A DNA stretch of 64,000 nt. Source: Pseudomonas fluorescens (lineage in GTDB: Bacteria > Pseudomonadota > Gammaproteobacteria > Pseudomonadales > Pseudomonadaceae). A program made the translations under genes and the position numbers. Each line of letters starts with the position of its first letter. Within the stretch, counting starts at the first letter, position 1. This document shows positions 55,439 to 64,000 of this stretch, in pieces. The notes beneath the pieces are model-generated. The model was not told the DNA's origin and ran no database searches. It saw only the letters and a list, made by a program, of their open reading frames with translations. The stretch is taken from contig NZ_LT907842.1 of assembly GCF_900215245.1 (NCBI RefSeq), positions 6,200,001-6,264,000 of the forward strand. The letters are read 5' to 3'.

Positions 55439-56833
55439 TTAGCGTTGGGTGAGCTTGGCCGCCAGCGCCTTGGCCTGAATCGCCACATCGGTCACCGCCG
55501 TGCTTTCCCACCACATCCCGCGCAATGGCGGGCCCATGGCGAACAGGCGCTGGCTGACCTTGCCTTCGGCATCGACAACCGCGCCGGACACATCCGCCGC
55601 AATCCCCAGTGCGAGCGGCCCGGGCTGGATCAACCCGCGCTTGAGCAACTGTTGCGGCAACGGCCGAGCCACGCGGCGCCAATCGTATTCAATGCCGCTG
55701 GAATTGATCAGTGCCGCGCCCGCCACCTGAGTGACCAGCTGCTCGCCGCGACGACGCACGTTGATCGTCACGGCATCCTCGCAAGCGACCAGGCCCTTGA
55801 ACGACGCCGCCTGAATGCGCAGTCGCCCTTCCTCCTGCAATCGCGCCACTAACTGCGCACTCAACGGTGGCGAGCGGTGGTGATGGCTTTCCCACCAGGG
55901 CCGTACATGGCGCACGAACTGGCGTTTTTCGCGCTCGCCAGCCTGGCTCCACAGGCGCCCGATATGCGCGCGCACGGTGTCCAGCGGGGCTTGCCAGTCG
56001 ATGCCTTGGGCTTGCGCGATGCGGCATTGGCGCCGCACCTCGCGCAGTAATTGCCGAGGGCTGCGCAGGCTGGGGTCCGCGGCGAGAAAATCCTCCCAGC
56101 TCGGCGGCTGGCGGCGCACATGGGGCAATAAACCGTGGCGCGAGAAAATCTCGATTGGCCCAAGATGACCGGCCTGCTCCAGGGATACCACGGCATCCAC
56201 CATGGTCAGCCCGGAACCTATGATCAGCACCGTCGATTGCGGGTCGATCCGGGTCATCGCCTGGACGTCCCACGGGTCCACCGCCGCGGCGTTCAAGCCG
56301 CTGGAATGAGTCTGTGGTGTGCGCGCCGCCGGGAACATCCCCGTGGCCAACACCGCATGGGCGCCGCGCAGTTGCTGGCCGTTATCGAGGGTCAAGCGGG
56401 TGCACGTGTCGTCCACGAGCAAGTCGACCACCTCGGCACGGATGTGCTTGACCGTCGACGCTGACAGCGCCGTGGCCTGCGCCAACCGCTGCTGCGCGTA
56501 CAACCCAAAAATCCCGCGCGGCGGGAACAGCTCACTGATCGGCACCGGCTGCTGGTGCGCCTGCGGCCAACCACCGGCGTCAAGGTAGCCGGTGAGCCAT
56601 TGCGTCAGGTCATCCGGGTTGTCCGGGTCGACACTCATGCGCGCAGCGTTACCATTGAGGGTGTGGCCCAACTCGACGGCGCTGTAGGCTTCGCCACGGC
56701 CGAGCTCGGCGCGCGGTTCAATCACCAGGATTTGCCGCTGCCCGGGCAAACGCAGCAGTTGCACCGCCAACATCGTGCCGCTCAGACCGCCGCCGATGAT
56801 CAGCACATCAGCGTTGCGGATGGATTCAGTCAT
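55439..56833 (-). CDS. FAD/NAD(P)-binding protein linked to the ABC importer
   Basis: A 464-aa flavoprotein with an N-terminal FAD dinucleotide motif (DVLIIGGGLSGTMLAVQLL) and a second Rossmann motif near residues 205-212 (TVLIIGSGLTMVD). The pattern fits the FAD-NAD(P)-binding superfamily related to SidA/NAD_binding_9 proteins, which oxidise or hydroxylate small molecules. ATG 56833 has AAGGG nine bases upstream; an ATG two codons earlier is too close to it. It is the last gene of the importer operon, 12 bases after the ATPase gene, so it probably acts on the imported compound. Confidence 0.8.
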   Translation of the reverse strand: MTESIRNADVLIIGGGLSGTMLAVQLLRLPGQRQILVIEPRAELGRGEAYSAVELGHTLNGNAARMSVDPDNPDDLTQWLTGYLDAGGWPQAHQQPVPISELFPPRGIFGLYAQQRLAQATALSASTVKHIRAEVVDLLVDDTCTRLTLDNGQQLRGAHAVLATGMFPAARTPQTHSSGLNAAAVDPWDVQAMTRIDPQSTVLIIGSGLTMVDAVVSLEQAGHLGPIEIFSRHGLLPHVRRQPPSWEDFLAADPSLRSPRQLLREVRRQCRIAQAQGIDWQAPLDTVRAHIGRLWSQAGEREKRQFVRHVRPWWESHHHRSPPLSAQLVARLQEEGRLRIQAASFKGLVACEDAVTINVRRRGEQLVTQVAGAALINSSGIEYDWRRVARPLPQQLLKRGLIQPGPLALGIAADVSGAVVDAEGKVSQRLFAMGPPLRGMWWESTAVTDVAIQAKALAAKLTQR

Positions 56834-56845
56834 GCACATTTGCCC

Positions 56846-57613
56846 TTAGTGTTTACCCAGATAAATATCATGCAAATCGCCCCGCGCCAGCAACGCTGTG
56901 GCGCTGCCACTCAACACCACCCGCCCAGTATCCAGCACGTAGCCCTGGGACGCATAGTTAAGCGCGACGTTGATGTTTTGCTCGGCGATCAGGAAGCTCA
57001 CCTGCTGCTCGCGGTTGAGCTGCGCGATGATCTCGAAAATCTCCTGCACGATCATCGGTGCCAAGCCCATCGACGGCTCGTCGAGCAGCACCAGGGTCGG
57101 GCGAGTCATCAATGCCCTGCCGATGGCAACCATTTGCTGCTCACCGCCAGAGGTCAGCCCGGCGCGGGTATGGCGCTTGGTCTTGAGCCGGGGGAACCAG
57201 GCGTAGAGGCGTTCCAGGTCGTGTTCCATGTCCCTGCGGCTCAGGCGCCGCACAAAGCCGCCGCTGCGCAGGTTGTCTTCCACGCTCAATTGGCCGAACA
57301 CGTGCCGGCCCTCCAACACGTGGACCATGCCCTGGCGGACGCGTTGGCTGGGGTCGACGCCGGCCAGATCGCGGCCGGCATACTCGATCATGCCGCGGCT
57401 GACTTCGGCCCGCTCGGCACGCACCAGCCCTGAAATCGCCTTGAGGGTGGTGCTCTTGCCGGCGCCATTGGCACCCAGCAAGGCGACAATGGCGCCCTTG
57501 GGCACATTCAATGAGACCCCGGCCACCGCCAGGATCGCGCCGTCGTAGATCACTTCGATGTCGTTGACCGTCAGCAGCGACGGGGACGCGGGTTCAGCGG
57601 CGGGCTGACTCAT
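56846..57613 (-). CDS. Branched-chain-type ABC importer ATPase (LivF-like)
   Basis: A 255-aa ATPase with Walker A GANGAGKST, signature LTSGGEQQMVAIGRAL and Walker B LVLLDEPSMGLAP, which is the LivF type of the hydrophobic amino acid uptake family. It lies three bases downstream of the substrate-binding protein gene. Partner permeases and a second ATPase are encoded upstream. Substrate is unlikely to be leucine itself, given the flavoenzymes in the locus. Confidence 0.9.
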   Translation of the reverse strand: MSQPAAEPASPSLLTVNDIEVIYDGAILAVAGVSLNVPKGAIVALLGANGAGKSTTLKAISGLVRAERAEVSRGMIEYAGRDLAGVDPSQRVRQGMVHVLEGRHVFGQLSVEDNLRSGGFVRRLSRRDMEHDLERLYAWFPRLKTKRHTRAGLTSGGEQQMVAIGRALMTRPTLVLLDEPSMGLAPMIVQEIFEIIAQLNREQQVSFLIAEQNINVALNYASQGYVLDTGRVVLSGSATALLARGDLHDIYLGKH

Positions 57614-57616
57614 GGC

Positions 57617-58957
57617 TTATTCGTCCCCGGTGCAGGTGCGCGGCGTCAGGCCTTTTTCCTTGGCGAACGCAGCGGATTTTTCATCGATCAGTGGGCGCAA
57701 GAGCGCACGGTCGGCGGCAATCCAGTCGCTGATCAGCGTCCAGTTGGCACCGTCCCACTGTTGCACCCGCGCCGAGCCACCGCCTTCGTGGTCGCGGCAC
57801 GACAGCTTGAGGTTCTGCATCAGGCCCAGATAGCCCATGGCTTTGAGGCGCGCGTCATCGATGTTCAAGTGTTCCAGGCCCCAGCGGCCTTCTTCGCCAT
57901 TCAATGGGCGTTTGCCGAACCTGGCCTGGCCGGTGCGAATCGCTTCCACGGCCACGGCGGCGTTGACCAAACCCGAGTTGTAGTAGACGCTGCCGAAGTT
58001 TTTCAGGTCCTTAAGGTCGCTGTGCCCCTTGTCGAGGACGGACTGCTTGAGGCGTTTGTGGATCTCGAAATCGGCGCCGGCCGGATATGGCGTGAGCGCC
58101 AGGTAACCTTTGGCGGCGGCGCCTGCGGGCAACACGTCTTCGCTGGAACTGGCCCAGATATCGCCGATGATGTGGTCCACCGGAAAGCCGAAACGCGCAG
58201 CGGTTTTCACCGCCACCGGGGTCGACACACCCCAGGTGCGCAGGAATACCCAGTCCGGGTTGGCCTGGCGTACCTGGCGCCACTGCGCCGACTGTTCGTT
58301 ACCGGGGTCGGCCACCGGAATCTGGATATTTTCAAAGCCGTATTTCTCAGCCAAGAGTTTTAACGGGCCGAGGGTTTCCCGCCCGTAGGCCGAGTCGTGA
58401 TAGACCGTGGCGATCTTCTTGCCCTTGAGTTTGTCGAAGCCGCCTTCGCGTTGGGCGATGTAGTTCACCAGGGTCGACGCTTCGCTGTAGAAGGTCAGCA
58501 TCACCGGAAAGTTATACGGGAACACCGTGCCGTCGGTCGCTTCGGTGCGGCCGTAGCCGAGGGTGATGAGCGGGATCTTGTCCACTTCCGCCCGCTCGCT
58601 CAGGGCATAAGCGGCGGGTGCACCATTGGGCTGATAGACCGCAACCGGCGCGCCATCCAGGCCGTTTTTGAAGCGCTCGTAGCACTCAATGCCCTTCTCC
58701 GCCGTCCATTCGGTCTCGCATTCCTGCCACACCAATTTGACGCCGTTGATGCCGCCTTCAATCTCATTGATATAGCGCAGGTAATCGATCATCCCGGCCC
58801 ACACCTGCACGCCGCTGGACGCATATGAGCCGACACGATAAGTGGCCAACGGGATAAATTGCTGGTCGGGCGAAGCCAGCGCCTGGGGCACCGCACCGGC
58901 CAGGGCAGCCAGCGCGAAGGCGGCGCCGATCAGGGAACGTTTCAGGGTTGCACGCAT
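57617..58957 (-). CDS. Periplasmic substrate-binding protein of the ABC importer
   Basis: A 446-aa precursor with signal peptide (LIGAAFALAALAGAVPQALA) and a type I periplasmic binding fold (Peripla_BP_6), with GGINGVKLVWQECETEWTAE and HDSAYGRETLGPLKLLAEKY. It captures the substrate and delivers it to the LivH/LivM-like permeases. I chose ATG 58957 because it starts the signal peptide; an upstream in-frame ATG at 59014 would not. It is larger than LivJ (about 370 aa), suggesting a ligand other than a simple amino acid. Confidence 0.88.
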   Translation of the reverse strand: MRATLKRSLIGAAFALAALAGAVPQALASPDQQFIPLATYRVGSYASSGVQVWAGMIDYLRYINEIEGGINGVKLVWQECETEWTAEKGIECYERFKNGLDGAPVAVYQPNGAPAAYALSERAEVDKIPLITLGYGRTEATDGTVFPYNFPVMLTFYSEASTLVNYIAQREGGFDKLKGKKIATVYHDSAYGRETLGPLKLLAEKYGFENIQIPVADPGNEQSAQWRQVRQANPDWVFLRTWGVSTPVAVKTAARFGFPVDHIIGDIWASSSEDVLPAGAAAKGYLALTPYPAGADFEIHKRLKQSVLDKGHSDLKDLKNFGSVYYNSGLVNAAVAVEAIRTGQARFGKRPLNGEEGRWGLEHLNIDDARLKAMGYLGLMQNLKLSCRDHEGGGSARVQQWDGANWTLISDWIAADRALLRPLIDEKSAAFAKEKGLTPRTCTGDE

Positions 58958-58979
58958 ATTGGATTCTCTTGAGGGAATG

Positions 58980-60029
58980 TTAGAAGCGCAGCGGCCACTG
59001 CCGCAGGCGGTCACGCAGGTTGTGCAGCAGGCGAATCAACCCCTCGGGTTCCTTGATCAGGAACACGATGATCAACACGCCGAAGATGATTTTCTGCAGG
59101 TTCTGCAGCTGCCCTGCGTCCACCGACCCCCCGAACAATGCCTGCCCGGCATGGCTGAGAAAGATCGGCAGCAGGCTGATAAACGCCGCGCCCACGAAGT
59201 TGCCGGCGATGCTGCCCATGCCACCGATAATGATGATGAACAGGATCTGGAACGAGCGGTTGATATCGAAGCTGCTCGCGCTGGCGGTGCCCAGGTAGGC
59301 AAACGCCCACAGCGCGCCGGCAATGCCCAGATAGAACGAACTGACGGCGAAGGCCAGGCGCTTGTAGCGCACTACCGGGATGCCGACCACGGCGGCGGCG
59401 GTGTCCATGTCGCGGATCGCCATCCAGTTTCGGCCCACTTGGCTGCGCACCAGGTTGACGGCGGTCCAGGTCAGCAGCAGCACCGTGACCAGGGTCAACA
59501 GGTAGCGGCCCAGCGGTGTGTTGAGGTCATGGCCGAACAGGGCGAGTTTTGGCGCGGAAATGGTGCCGGAAGAACCGTAGTTGTAGAACCAGGGGAATTT
59601 GACGAACAGCCACTCCAGGAAGAACTGCGCCGTCAGCGTCGTGACCATCAAGTAGAACCCCTTGATCCGCGAGCTGGGCAGGCCAAATACCAACCCCACC
59701 CACGCACTGATAATACCGCCACCGAGCAGCGCCACCGGCAAGCCCAGCTCCGGCAGGCGCAGCAGAAAGCCGTAGGTGGCAAACGCCCCGACGGCCATGA
59801 ACCCGGCCGCGCCCACCGAGGTTTGCCCGGTGTAGCCGGTCAACAGGTTCAAGCCCAGCCCGGCCAGCGACAGCACCAGAAATGGAATCAGGATCGCATT
59901 GAGCCAATAGTCATTGCCCCACAATGGCACCACGATAAAGGCCAGCACCAACAGGCCGAGAAGGCCCCAGGGCAGACGCCGCTGAATCAACAGCAACGGC
60001 GCAGTTTCTTGAACTACAGGAATCGACAT
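58980..60029 (-). CDS. ABC importer permease (LivM-like)
   Basis: A 349-aa inner-membrane protein with about ten hydrophobic segments and the family motifs LNLLTGYTGQTSVGAAGFMAVGA (split by a helix) and AAAVVGIPVVRYKRLAFAVS, followed by GGMGSIAGNFVGAAFI. ATG 60029 lies four bases after the LivH-like stop; an in-frame ATG at 60131 would overlap that gene deeply. It pairs with the LivH-like protein to form the channel. Confidence 0.9.
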   Translation of the reverse strand: MSIPVVQETAPLLLIQRRLPWGLLGLLVLAFIVVPLWGNDYWLNAILIPFLVLSLAGLGLNLLTGYTGQTSVGAAGFMAVGAFATYGFLLRLPELGLPVALLGGGIISAWVGLVFGLPSSRIKGFYLMVTTLTAQFFLEWLFVKFPWFYNYGSSGTISAPKLALFGHDLNTPLGRYLLTLVTVLLLTWTAVNLVRSQVGRNWMAIRDMDTAAAVVGIPVVRYKRLAFAVSSFYLGIAGALWAFAYLGTASASSFDINRSFQILFIIIIGGMGSIAGNFVGAAFISLLPIFLSHAGQALFGGSVDAGQLQNLQKIIFGVLIIVFLIKEPEGLIRLLHNLRDRLRQWPLRF

Positions 60030-60033
60030 GGTT

Positions 60034-60915
60034 TCAGACTCGCTCGATGGCGCGCTCGCCGAACAGACCGGCGGGACGGATATACAGGAAGGCCAGGGCC
60101 AATACGTAGGCGAACCATGGGGTGATGCCACCGCCGATCAGTGGGCCGATGTACACCTCGGCGAGGTTCTCCGCCGCGCCGACAATCAGCCCGCCGACGA
60201 TCGCCCCGCCAATCGAGGTAAAGCCGCCGATGATCAATACTGGCAAGGCTTTGAGCACCACCAGCGACAGCGAAAACTGCACGCCCTGGCGCGCGCCCCA
60301 CAACAGGCCCGCCACCAGGCCGACAATGCCGGCCACCGCCCAGACGATCTGCCAGATACGGTTGAGGTTGATGCCGATCGACAGCGCCGCCGTGGTGTCA
60401 TCCGCGACCGCCCGCAGTGATACGCCGATGCGCGTCTTGTTGAACAGCAGCGCCAGCACGGTCACCAGCACAACAGCCGCTGCGGCGGCGATCAGGTCGA
60501 ACTGGCTGAGCATCAGCGGCCCGACAAACAGCGGCACATCGTCGATGCCCAAATCCAGCGCGCGCACCTGCGAGCCCATCACGCCTTGGGCCAGGCCTTC
60601 GATAATGAACGACAGGCCCAAGGTGGCCATGAACAGGGTGATCTGTGAACGGTTGACCAGCGGCCGCAATACCAGCCGCTCGATAAGCAACGCGCCGACG
60701 ATCATCACCATCACTGTCAGCAACAGCGCCAGGGCAAACGGCACACCCTGGTCGTGCAGGCTGACAAAGGTCAGGGCGGCAAACAGCAGCATCGAGCCCT
60801 GGGCGAAATTGAACACACCGCTGGCCTTATAGATCAGCACGAAGCCGATCGCGACCAGCGAATACAGGGTGCCGGCGAGCAGGCCGCCGAGCAGGGTTTC
60901 GAAGAAGAAGGTCAT
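60034..60915 (-). CDS. ABC importer permease (LivH-like)
   Basis: A 293-aa permease with the LivH signatures GVFNFAQGSMLLFAALTF near residue 33 and GGFTSIGGAIVGGLIVGAAENL near residue 228, and the cytoplasmic VADDTTAALSIGINLNRI loop. About eight membrane helices are present. Its start overlaps the ATPase gene stop by one base, giving translational coupling. Confidence 0.92.
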   Translation of the reverse strand: MTFFFETLLGGLLAGTLYSLVAIGFVLIYKASGVFNFAQGSMLLFAALTFVSLHDQGVPFALALLLTVMVMIVGALLIERLVLRPLVNRSQITLFMATLGLSFIIEGLAQGVMGSQVRALDLGIDDVPLFVGPLMLSQFDLIAAAAAVVLVTVLALLFNKTRIGVSLRAVADDTTAALSIGINLNRIWQIVWAVAGIVGLVAGLLWGARQGVQFSLSLVVLKALPVLIIGGFTSIGGAIVGGLIVGAAENLAEVYIGPLIGGGITPWFAYVLALAFLYIRPAGLFGERAIERV

Positions 60916-61685
60916 CAGTGTGCGACTCCCAGATAGGCCGCGATCACGTCCGGATTGGCTTGCACTTCGGCGGGCGTGCCGTCCCCCACCTTGCGCCCGT
61001 AGTCGAGCACCACCACATGGTCCGACAAGCCCATGACCACGCCCATGTCGTGTTCGATCAACACCACGGTGGTGCCCAGGTCGCGGTTCACATCGGCGAC
61101 GAAGCGGGCCATTTCTTGTTTTTCCTCGGCATTCATCCCGGCCATGGGTTCATCCAGCAGCAACAGGCTGGGGCCCGCGATCAACGCGCGGCCAAGCTCT
61201 ACGCGCTTTTGCAGGCCATAGGACAGGTTGCCCACCAGCACATCGCGATGGGCTTGCAGTTCGAGAAATTCGAGAATGCCTTGGGCACGCAGGCGAAACG
61301 CTGCGGCCTCTCGACGCGCGCGCGGCAAGTCGAGGGCTTGCTCGATAAAGGTGGTGCGCATATGCCGCGACAGGCCGGTGAGGATGTTGTCGAGCACACT
61401 CATCTTCTTGAACAGCGCGTTGTTCTGGAACGTGCGGCCGATGCCGCGACGCGCGGCGCCCAAAGGGTCGATGCGGTGGAAGTGGTGTTGCTCAAAAACG
61501 ATTTCACCGGCGTCAAAGCGATACACGCCGTTAAGCACGTTGAGCAACGAACTTTTACCGGCGCCATTGGGGCCGATCAGCGCACAGATTTCGCCGCGCT
61601 GCACCTCGAAGGACAAGGCATTGATGGCCTTGACCCCTTTGAACGACAGCGAGATATCCCGTACCTGGAGAATGGCCTGGCTCAT
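60915..61685 (-). CDS. Branched-chain-type ABC importer ATPase (LivG-like)
   Basis: A 256-aa ATPase with Walker A GPNGAGKSS, the LivG-type insertion RTFQNNALFKKMSVLDNI, signature LSYGLQKRVELGRAL and Walker B LLLLDEPMAGMN. The signature C-loop reads LSYGLQKR in place of the usual LSGGQQR, as is common for LivG. It is encoded between the acyl-CoA-synthetase-like gene and the LivH-like gene, overlapping the former by four bases. Confidence 0.92.
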   Translation of the reverse strand: MSQAILQVRDISLSFKGVKAINALSFEVQRGEICALIGPNGAGKSSLLNVLNGVYRFDAGEIVFEQHHFHRIDPLGAARRGIGRTFQNNALFKKMSVLDNILTGLSRHMRTTFIEQALDLPRARREAAAFRLRAQGILEFLELQAHRDVLVGNLSYGLQKRVELGRALIAGPSLLLLDEPMAGMNAEEKQEMARFVADVNRDLGTTVVLIEHDMGVVMGLSDHVVVLDYGRKVGDGTPAEVQANPDVIAAYLGVAH

Positions 61686-62593
61686 GCGATGTCCCGTTTG
61701 AATTCAGCCAGCCATGCTGGGTCGTTGTGAGTCTTTTGCGTGCTGGGTGGCTGCCAGATGTATGCCAGGCGCTGGAAGCCCAGCAGCTTGCGCACGCGGT
61801 TTTTGATCAGGCGCCGCACGCCGCTTTGTGGGTACGCAATGGCCCAGTCGCACAGGCGTCGACGCCAGGTGCCGGGGGGCGCAAGACGGCGTTCGATATC
61901 ATCGGCCAGGTGCTGCAAGCGCTCGGGCGACAGCAGCAGGCCGGTAGGCACGACCTCGCTGCAATCGCGCCGGGCCGAGGCGAGGCTTTCGGGAAATGCC
62001 AGGCCGTGGCCGCTGTTCAACCATTGCTCCAGCACCACTTGCAGACCGCCTTGCCAGTGAGTGCCCTCCTCACTCCACAGCACGGTTTCAGGCCTTGATG
62101 GCCACCAGCGATGCAGCGGTTGCGCCGGGTCTACCGGGCCGAGCAATTGGCTAAAACTCAACGGGTTGGCGGACTGCCAATGCCGCACCTGCTGACGCCC
62201 CTGCGCATAAGAATGGCTGGGCTGAATGCGCCATAGCTGCTGGTACAAGGCCTCGGGCTCCAGGTCGTCAGCCAGGGTCACTACCTGCCCGCCGACGGAC
62301 TGTGCGGCCAGCGCCAGCAGCAACAGGTTGGGCTCGAAAGCCCCACTGAGGGCCAGCCGCGACTGCGTGCCGAAACCCTGCTGGCGCAGGCCGTCGGCCA
62401 GGCGCTCCACATCGCGCAAGGCATCGATCCAGCGCCACGCATACCACTGGCCCTGGCGCTTGTGCCGCAAGGCGGTGTGCAGCGGAGTGATCTGCGCCCA
62501 GTGGTGCAGGTGCGCCTGGGCCTTGGGTAATGGGCCAAGCCATTCGGCGGGCCACTCCGGCACCGCCGGGCGTTTGAGTTCGTGCACGCTCAT
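61682..62593 (-). CDS. Acyl-CoA-synthetase-like protein lacking catalytic motifs
   Basis: A 303-aa protein. Residues about 25-120 (TALRHKRQGQWYAWRWIDAL, VERLADGLRQQGFGTQSRLA) match the N-terminal domain of long-chain acyl-CoA synthetases, and residues about 200-290 (FPESLASARRDCSEVVPTGL, LGFQRLAYIWQ) match a later segment of the same fold. The AMP-binding P-loop (T-S-G-T-T-G), the Y-G-x-T-E motif and the C-terminal domain are missing, so it cannot be an active ligase. It is the first gene of the importer operon, overlapping the LivG-like gene by ATGA. Full-length AMP-ligases are known beside such importers; this one is a shrunken form. Confidence 0.75.
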   Translation of the reverse strand: MSVHELKRPAVPEWPAEWLGPLPKAQAHLHHWAQITPLHTALRHKRQGQWYAWRWIDALRDVERLADGLRQQGFGTQSRLALSGAFEPNLLLLALAAQSVGGQVVTLADDLEPEALYQQLWRIQPSHSYAQGRQQVRHWQSANPLSFSQLLGPVDPAQPLHRWWPSRPETVLWSEEGTHWQGGLQVVLEQWLNSGHGLAFPESLASARRDCSEVVPTGLLLSPERLQHLADDIERRLAPPGTWRRRLCDWAIAYPQSGVRRLIKNRVRKLLGFQRLAYIWQPPSTQKTHNDPAWLAEFKRDIA

Positions 62594-62671
62594 AGGGGTA
62601 ATGCTCCTATTGGGTGGTTAAGCGTGCGGTGGTCCGCTGGCTGAATTAGATCAAACAATGAAGATCAACCT

Positions 62672-62759
62672 GTGGGAGCGGGCTTGCTCGCGAAAGCGCC
62701 GGTTCAGTCAACATTGATGTTGAATGTCAGTCCGCATTCGCGAGCAAGCCCGCTCCCAC
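62672..62759. repeat. REP pair (BIME) overlapping the 3' end of the monooxygenase gene
   Basis: GTGGGAGCGGGCTTGCTCGC and its inverted partner flank a short centre. The right arm (to 62759) lies inside the coding frame of the flavin monooxygenase, whose stop codon is at 62727. It separates this gene from the importer operon on the same strand. Confidence 0.9.
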
Positions 62760-64000
62760 AGTGGTTTTGTGTGAACCCGACAAATCGCGATAGCCGGCGC
62801 CCGGATGGTTCGACGCCAGCCGCGCGCCCTCGCCGAACAGCTTTTCGCGCAAGGTGCCCTGGGCGTATTCGGTCTTGTACACGCCGCGCCTTTGCAACTC
62901 CGGCACCAGCCAGTCCACGGCGTCGATAAAGGTTTCGTGGGTCAGTGCGTAGGCCAGGTTGAAGCCGTCCACATCGGTCTCTTCAACCCACTCCTGCAAC
63001 AGGTCGGCCACGGTTTCGGGGCTGCCGACAAACAGCGGGCCAAAGCCGCCAATGCCGACCCAATCGGCCAGTTCGTGCGGGGTCCAGACCTTGTTCGGGT
63101 CCGCTGTGGAGAAGGCTTCCACGGCCGATTGAATCGCATTGGTGTGCACATGCTTGAGCGGCTCATCCGGTTTGAACTGGCTGAAATCAATGCCGGTCCA
63201 GCCGGAGATCAGCGCCATTGCACCTTCGTAACTGACATAGGATTTGTACTCGTCAAACTTGGCTTTCGCCTTGGCGTCGGTCTCAGCGACGATCACCGTC
63301 TGCAAGTTGAAGATCAGGATTTTGTTCGGATCACGTCCCGCCTCAGCGGCGCGGCGGCGAATGTCAGCGACAGTCTTTTTCAGCAGCACCTTGGATGGCG
63401 CGGCGACGAACACGCACTCGGCCTGTTCGGCGGCGAACTGCTTGCCACGGCTGGACGCGCCCGCCTGGTAAAGCACTGGCGTGCGCTGCGGCGATGGCTC
63501 GCAGAGGTGAATACCGGGCACCTGGAAGTGTTTGCCGACGTGGCGGATCTCATGGATTTTGCTCGGGTCGCTGAAAATCCGTCGTTCGCGGTCACGCAGC
63601 ACAGCGCCCTCTTCCCAACTGCCTTCCCAGAGTTTGTAGCAAACTTCCAGGTATTCCTCGGCATAGTCATAACGCGCGTCATGTTCGGTCTGGGCTTTCT
63701 GGCCGAGGTTCTTGGCGCCGCTTTCCAGGTACGACGTGACAATGTTCCAGCCCACGCGGCCCTTGGTCAGGTGATCGAGGGTGGAAAGCCTGCGCGCAAA
63801 CGGATACGGGTGCTCGAAGGACAGCGACGCGGTGAGGCCAAAGCCCAGGTGCTCGGTGACCAATGCCATCGGCGCAATCAGTGACAAAGGATCGTTGACC
63901 GGCACTTGCGCGGCCTGGCGAATCGCCGCGTCACCGTTGCCGTTGTACACGTCATAGATGCCCAGCACGTCGGCGATAAACAGCCCGTCGAACTTGCCGC
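62727..64000 (-). CDS. LLM-class flavin-dependent monooxygenase (NtaA/SnaA/DszA-like), 5' end outside window
   Basis: A bacterial-luciferase-like FMNH2-dependent monooxygenase of the NtaA/DszA group, missing its N-terminus because the window ends; the frame is open through base 64000. Family features: GFGLTASLSFEHPYPFARRL, TKGRVGWNIVTSYLESGAKN, and GVYKTEYAQGTLREKLFGEG near the end. Such enzymes oxidise sulfur or nitrogen compounds or alkanes with a partner flavin reductase. The last eleven or so residues (VGAGLLANAD) are encoded by the REP element, an extension beyond the normal family end. Its substrate may be linked to the neighbouring importer. Confidence 0.88.
   Translation of the reverse strand, partial: GKFDGLFIADVLGIYDVYNGNGDAAIRQAAQVPVNDPLSLIAPMALVTEHLGFGLTASLSFEHPYPFARRLSTLDHLTKGRVGWNIVTSYLESGAKNLGQKAQTEHDARYDYAEEYLEVCYKLWEGSWEEGAVLRDRERRIFSDPSKIHEIRHVGKHFQVPGIHLCEPSPQRTPVLYQAGASSRGKQFAAEQAECVFVAAPSKVLLKKTVADIRRRAAEAGRDPNKILIFNLQTVIVAETDAKAKAKFDEYKSYVSYEGAMALISGWTGIDFSQFKPDEPLKHVHTNAIQSAVEAFSTADPNKVWTPHELADWVGIGGFGPLFVGSPETVADLLQEWVEETDVDGFNLAYALTHETFIDAVDWLVPELQRRGVYKTEYAQGTLREKLFGEGARLASNHPGAGYRDLSGSHKTTVGAGLLANAD

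Overview
The window is high-GC gammaproteobacterial DNA that reads as a Pseudomonas of the P. fluorescens group. The reasons are the fused-lineage nuoF-to-N operon with Pseudomonas-like proteins, many GTGGGAGC...GCTCCCAC REP/BIME palindromes, and several small Pseudomonas-type orphan proteins. No tRNA, rRNA, integrase, transposase or CRISPR array was seen.

Layout. 1-10.7 kb: the 3' end of nuoF, then nuoG-H-I-J-K-L-M-N (respiratory complex I), closed by a strong terminator. 10.7-16 kb: housekeeping and accessory genes (a gamma-glutamyltransferase remnant, arylamine N-acetyltransferase, small hydrophilic proteins, a DUF3087-like membrane protein, two MFS transporters). 16.6-40.4 kb: a type III secretion island. 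It is bordered by a large winged-helix/ATPase regulator on the left and a small single-domain winged-helix regulator on the right, with repeat elements near both edges. 40.4-41.2 kb: a tandem array of 134-bp palindromic repeats. 41.2-45.1 kb: DyP-type peroxidase, a GapN-like aldehyde dehydrogenase and an FUSC membrane protein. 45.1-49.3 kb: one very large Ig-like/beta-propeller protein. 49.5-55.3 kb: a TetR regulator and a four-gene MacB-like tripartite export operon. 55.4-64 kb: a branched-chain-amino-acid-type ABC importer operon with an FAD enzyme and a catalytically stripped acyl-CoA-synthetase-like protein, then an LLM flavin monooxygenase cut by the window edge.

The type III island is the main point of interest. 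Gene order C1-?-I-J-K-L-N-O-Q-R-S-T-U, a separate V-C2 unit, a split secretin and an HrpF/NolX-like translocator all point to a rhizobial-type (Rhc-like) system, not the usual Hrp1 type of fluorescent pseudomonads. The outer-membrane part looks borrowed from a Tad pilus (CpaC-like secretin, CpaD-like lipoprotein, TadD-like TPR lipoprotein). SctU lacks the NPTH autocleavage motif (TTDG in its place), and no SctP ruler or SctW gatekeeper is recognisable. Three small coupled genes (53, 48 and 80 aa) are candidates for the unidentified needle/pilin and early substrates. No effector gene was recognised inside the window.

Almost all genes in the secretion island overlap or nearly touch (ATGA junctions), implying two long leftward transcripts. 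They diverge from the translocator gene at a 609-bp intergenic region that carries several dyad symmetries.
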